Notes under the pieces: model-generated
What the model saw: the letters and a program-made list of their open reading frames with translations, nothing else
Databases searched by the model: none
Told to the model about the DNA's origin: nothing
Position numbers and translations under genes: made by a program
DNA from: Candidatus Omnitrophota bacterium
GTDB taxonomy: Bacteria > Omnitrophota > Koll11 > Gygaellales > Profunditerraquicolaceae
Direction of reading: 5' to 3'
DNA length: 16,592 nucleotides
Assembly: GCA_028719045.1 (NCBI GenBank)
Contig: JAQULD010000024.1
Span: 1-16,592, forward strand
Part shown: one piece after another, positions 13,999-16,592 of the stretch
Layout: each line of letters begins with the position of its first letter
How positions within the stretch are numbered: the stretch's first letter is position 1

Positions 13999-14631
13999 TT
14001 ATCCCAGCGGGCACAGCCCGCACCTGGGCTTATTTTTTAAGCAAAATTCTTTTCCGAGCCTGACTATAAGCGCGTGGTATTCGTTAAACAATCCGGCGTC
14101 CGCCTTTAAACTGCGCTCAAACAATTTTTGCACGCTGTGATAATCGGCGTTCTCCAAAATAAACTTGTGCCTGAGAAGCATCCGTTTAGTATAAGCGTCT
14201 ACCACGAACACGGGTTTTTCCAGGCTGTAAAGCAGTATTGAGTCGGCTGTCTCAGGGCCTATGCCGTTTACGCCCAGCAGTTCTTGGCGCAAGAGCGCGG
14301 TATCCCGCCCGGACATCTTTTTAACGCTTCCTTGATAACGGCCATAAAGGAATTCCAGAAAATTCTTCAGCCGCTTCGCCTTGATATTATAATATCCGGC
14401 CGGCCTGATCAAAGAAGCTAATTTCTTTTCGGAAACGCGGTAAAGTTTTCGCGGCGCAAGCAAGTTGTTTTCCTTAAGATTATTTATCGCCTTTTCGACA
14501 TTAGACCAGTTCGTGTTCTGGGTAAGGATCGCTCCCACTATCACTTCAAAATCCGTTTCAGCCGGCCACCAGCGCTGCGGTCCGAAATACCGGTAGAGCT
14601 GCCGAAAGATTAAATTAAGCGTCAACTTCAT
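13999..14631 (-). CDS. Endonuclease III-like HhH-GPD DNA glycosylase (MagIII-like)
   Basis: A 210-residue base-excision repair glycosylase. ILTQNTNWSNVEKAI (35-49) is the usual early helix. The helix-hairpin-helix reads LLGVNGIGPETADSILLYSL (118-137), and VFVVDAYTKRML (141-152) carries the catalytic Asp145. Endonuclease III has a Lys where this protein has Glu127, so it should act as a monofunctional glycosylase without AP-lyase activity; the PETAD wording fits the 3-methyladenine glycosylase MagIII group. The C-terminus has C197-x6-C204-x2-C207, but the protein ends three residues later, so the fourth cysteine of the [4Fe-4S] loop is missing. The gene lies 34 nt after its upstream neighbour and has no clear ribosome binding site. 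The substrate is inferred, not shown. Confidence 0.88.
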   Translation of the reverse strand: MKLTLNLIFRQLYRYFGPQRWWPAETDFEVIVGAILTQNTNWSNVEKAINNLKENNLLAPRKLYRVSEKKLASLIRPAGYYNIKAKRLKNFLEFLYGRYQGSVKKMSGRDTALLRQELLGVNGIGPETADSILLYSLEKPVFVVDAYTKRMLLRHKFILENADYHSVQKLFERSLKADAGLFNEYHALIVRLGKEFCLKNKPRCGLCPLG

Positions 14632-14665
14632 ATATGTTTTAGCGCGAAACGGGGGTATTTTACGC

Positions 14666-16592
14666 TTATTCTTTTAACTCCAGCGGGTTATAACTATAAT
14701 ACGAAAAAAGGGTATAGACTGTGCCGGAAACGCTTCCGGTGGCATTACCTTTAGGCGTAGCCCAGCCATGCCCGGTATCAACCGAATCCGATGAAGCGTA
14801 AGGCAGACAGCCTTCGCCCTGCCCGGAAGGAGAAGGGCTGGAAATGACCATACTGCCCAATTGCGCCAGGTATTCATCAGCCTTATTCTCATAGGTCCTG
14901 GCTTTACTTTCCATGTCTTTTTTATGATAATACTCCGCCATTATTTTAAATGAAAGTACCATCTGGGCCGTCCATTCAGTGGAAACCACGCCGCCCCTGG
15001 CAAGATGGCGCTGCGCGGCGAAATCAAAGCCTTTTACTTTGATTATATTTCCTTCAGGCCGTAAGTATTCCACTTCCACGGCGCAGTTCTGCTCGGCGAA
15101 TTCCAGGATCTTGTCCGGATCCATCCCGGACTCCGCCAGTTTCTTGGGCCCGATGCTCGCTATTGACCAGGCGTAGGTGTCGGTAGCTATTGTGGCGTCG
15201 CCTTTGCCGCGCATAATCGGGATATCAGGCTTAGCGTAGATGTATTTCAGGAGCCAATCCAATATTTTATCCCTTCTTTCCATATATATCTTTTTACCGG
15301 TTATTTCATAAAGCATATTGAAAAACGCGTAGGCGTCAAGGTTATGTTCCGTGGAAAACCAGCTTGTATTCGGCCCGCCGCAGATCGCGCCTTCACAGTT
15401 TTCGCGGTCCTGCAAAGCGCCTATTGCCTGGGCGATCTCTTCCGCGAGGCGCAGGTACCTCGTATCCTGCGCTTTCTTTGTATAATGGAGCAAGGCTATG
15501 CCAAGCCAGATATTCGGCCCGCTGTGTATAATATATTCAACAGGGCTTCCGTCAGAGACATAATAAGCGTTAAAAAACATCCCATCCCTTCTTTTCGCCC
15601 GCTTCGCGAAGAAATCCAGGATCTTTTTCGCCCTTTCAAAATCGGAAAAATACGTGTATGCCTGGGCGACCAGGGACTGATCGTAAATAAAACCCCAGTT
15701 CGAGATATCCGAGTCGCCTTCGAAACTCATGACAAGCCCGGTGCGCGGGTTCTGGTGTATAGTGAGCCATTTATACATCTTGTCGAAATTAGCCTTTTCT
15801 ATCACGGCTTTTTTCTCATCGAGCTGCAAGAGCTGTTCGGTGACCGCGCTTTCTTTGTGTTGAAGCTTTATCAGCTGTTCCTGTAGCGGGTCTTTTTCAC
15901 GGCTTAATTGCTCAATCTTCGTTTTCATCTCATCTATTTTCTTTGTGTTCAGGAATTCTTCCAATTTAGCGCCTTCTTCAAGTTTTTTCTTTTCTTCCGC
16001 GAGAGACTGGATACGGATCTCAAGTGTCTGCATCTTTAACTGCAGATTTTCTTTATCCCGGTTTATGTCCTTTATCTTTTGTTTGGCGATGACGGATTCC
16101 TGAAGTATGCCTACCAGGTGCTCAACCAACGCCTTGTTCCCGCGGATCAATCTTACATTAATATAGCTGTCGATCGCAAAAGCTAACCCCATGATTATTA
16201 CCGCTAACACCGCCGTGGGGACAAAGAGCTTCTTTAACCAGACATAACGCATAAGCCTTTTATTGAAAGCCTGGTCTATCCTTTCGTAATGCAGCCCTAT
16301 CAGGTATCTATTGTGCTCTTTATTCGGGATTTCTTTGGTCCATCTGACAGAAGTCCGCACACTCATGGAAAACTTAGTGAGCGGGTTTTCGACTTCGATC
16401 AACAGCTTCACCCGCTCAGCCTTGATAATGGCGGCCAGCGGGCCGCTTAAATTATTGACCGTAAGGCACAGGCCGTTCTTACCTATATTATTGCTGAAAC
16501 CCTGCTGCCATTCGGACAGAAAATAGCTGCCGTCAGGGCTTAAGATCCGAAACTGCACCGGCATTACCGTATCAAGCCGGATATATTTCCTG
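14666..16592 (-). CDS. PilZ - membrane segment - coiled coil - alpha/alpha-toroid protein (5' end beyond window)
   Basis: The frame stays open to the window edge, giving 641 residues; the in-frame ATG at 16564 is internal. The nine codons before it read RKYIRLDTV, which continues into MPVQFRIL: the RxxxR of a PilZ domain and its first strand. The second PilZ motif is degenerate (NNIGKNG). Counting from the first visible residue, PilZ covers about 1-110, one membrane helix 122-141, a long charged coiled coil about 150-270, and a helical domain 272-641. In that last domain WGFIYDQSLVAQAY, NIWLGIALLHY and STEHNLDAYAFF look like a six-hairpin (alpha/alpha)6 glycosidase-type toroid, and the end GWATPKGNATGSVSGTVYT is compatible with it. 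PilZ would face the cytoplasm and the toroid the periplasm. Cyclic-di-GMP control of an envelope polysaccharide enzyme is a reasonable inference; catalysis is unproven. Confidence 0.8.
   Translation of the reverse strand, partial: RKYIRLDTVMPVQFRILSPDGSYFLSEWQQGFSNNIGKNGLCLTVNNLSGPLAAIIKAERVKLLIEVENPLTKFSMSVRTSVRWTKEIPNKEHNRYLIGLHYERIDQAFNKRLMRYVWLKKLFVPTAVLAVIIMGLAFAIDSYINVRLIRGNKALVEHLVGILQESVIAKQKIKDINRDKENLQLKMQTLEIRIQSLAEEKKKLEEGAKLEEFLNTKKIDEMKTKIEQLSREKDPLQEQLIKLQHKESAVTEQLLQLDEKKAVIEKANFDKMYKWLTIHQNPRTGLVMSFEGDSDISNWGFIYDQSLVAQAYTYFSDFERAKKILDFFAKRAKRRDGMFFNAYYVSDGSPVEYIIHSGPNIWLGIALLHYTKKAQDTRYLRLAEEIAQAIGALQDRENCEGAICGGPNTSWFSTEHNLDAYAFFNMLYEITGKKIYMERRDKILDWLLKYIYAKPDIPIMRGKGDATIATDTYAWSIASIGPKKLAESGMDPDKILEFAEQNCAVEVEYLRPEGNIIKVKGFDFAAQRHLARGGVVSTEWTAQMVLSFKIMAEYYHKKDMESKARTYENKADEYLAQLGSMVISSPSPSGQGEGCLPYASSDSVDTGHGWATPKGNATGSVSGTVYTLFSYYSYNPLELKE

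Noticed and set aside
15344..15886. Plus-strand open frame (180 aa) opposite the toroid gene
   Set aside because: Shadow of a well-supported minus-strand coding region.
16562..16564. ATG as the start of the PilZ-toroid gene
   Set aside because: The nine codons before it are in frame and encode the PilZ RKYIR motif, so the gene begins beyond the window.
1..16592. CRISPR arrays, tRNA or rRNA genes, insertion sequences
   Set aside because: No regularly spaced repeats, no cloverleaf-like or rRNA stretches, and no transposase motif seen on either strand.

Overview
Every gene I can support in this window lies on the minus strand, so transcription runs from position 16592 towards position 1. The content points to an uncultured Gram-negative bacterium. 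There is a secreted beta-barrel-like protein ending in Phe, a class III prepilin, a PilZ membrane protein, and a mix of PAC2, KamA and UPF0280 genes. The overall style (short gaps, several genes without a clear Shine-Dalgarno site, large PilZ/coiled-coil/alpha-toroid proteins) resembles Omnitrophota or a related lineage. That placement is an inference that I could not test.

Region 1 (16592 to 9741) is a compact seven-gene run. In order of transcription it holds: a PilZ-TM-coiled-coil-toroid protein (5' end beyond the window), an endonuclease III-like/MagIII-like glycosylase, an outer-membrane-type protein, an M20 metallopeptidase, a PAC2-family protein, a HAD phosphatase and a UPF0280 (ApbE-like) protein. 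Gaps are 2 to 34 nt, so it is probably one transcript or a few overlapping ones. The functions do not form an obvious pathway.

Region 2 (9740 to 6356) is a translationally coupled three-gene cassette: two diverged D-Ala-D-Ala-ligase-like ATP-grasp ligases followed by a lysine 2,3-aminomutase-type radical SAM enzyme (KamA). A promoter-like sequence and a strong intrinsic terminator precede it. The terminator's T-run ends only 7 nt before the first start codon, so the cassette is probably controlled by attenuation. I infer a pathway that makes beta-lysine and joins it to another molecule.

Region 3 (6351 to 504) is a housekeeping operon with a near-consensus sigma70 promoter and a clean terminator. 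It holds an EF-G-like GTPase (FusA2 type), a YchF relic that has lost its GTPase motifs but kept the TGS end, purH and folC. Purine and folate metabolism are linked because PurH uses 10-formyl-tetrahydrofolate and FolC makes the polyglutamylated cofactor.

Region 4 (468 to 1) has its own promoter and a good ribosome binding site. It starts a gene, cut by the window edge, that fuses a MerR-type DNA-binding domain in frame to a type IV prepilin N-terminus. The transcription-factor domain sits exactly where the prepilin leader would be. This is the most unusual thing in the window.

I found no tRNA, rRNA, CRISPR array, insertion sequence or convincing plus-strand gene.
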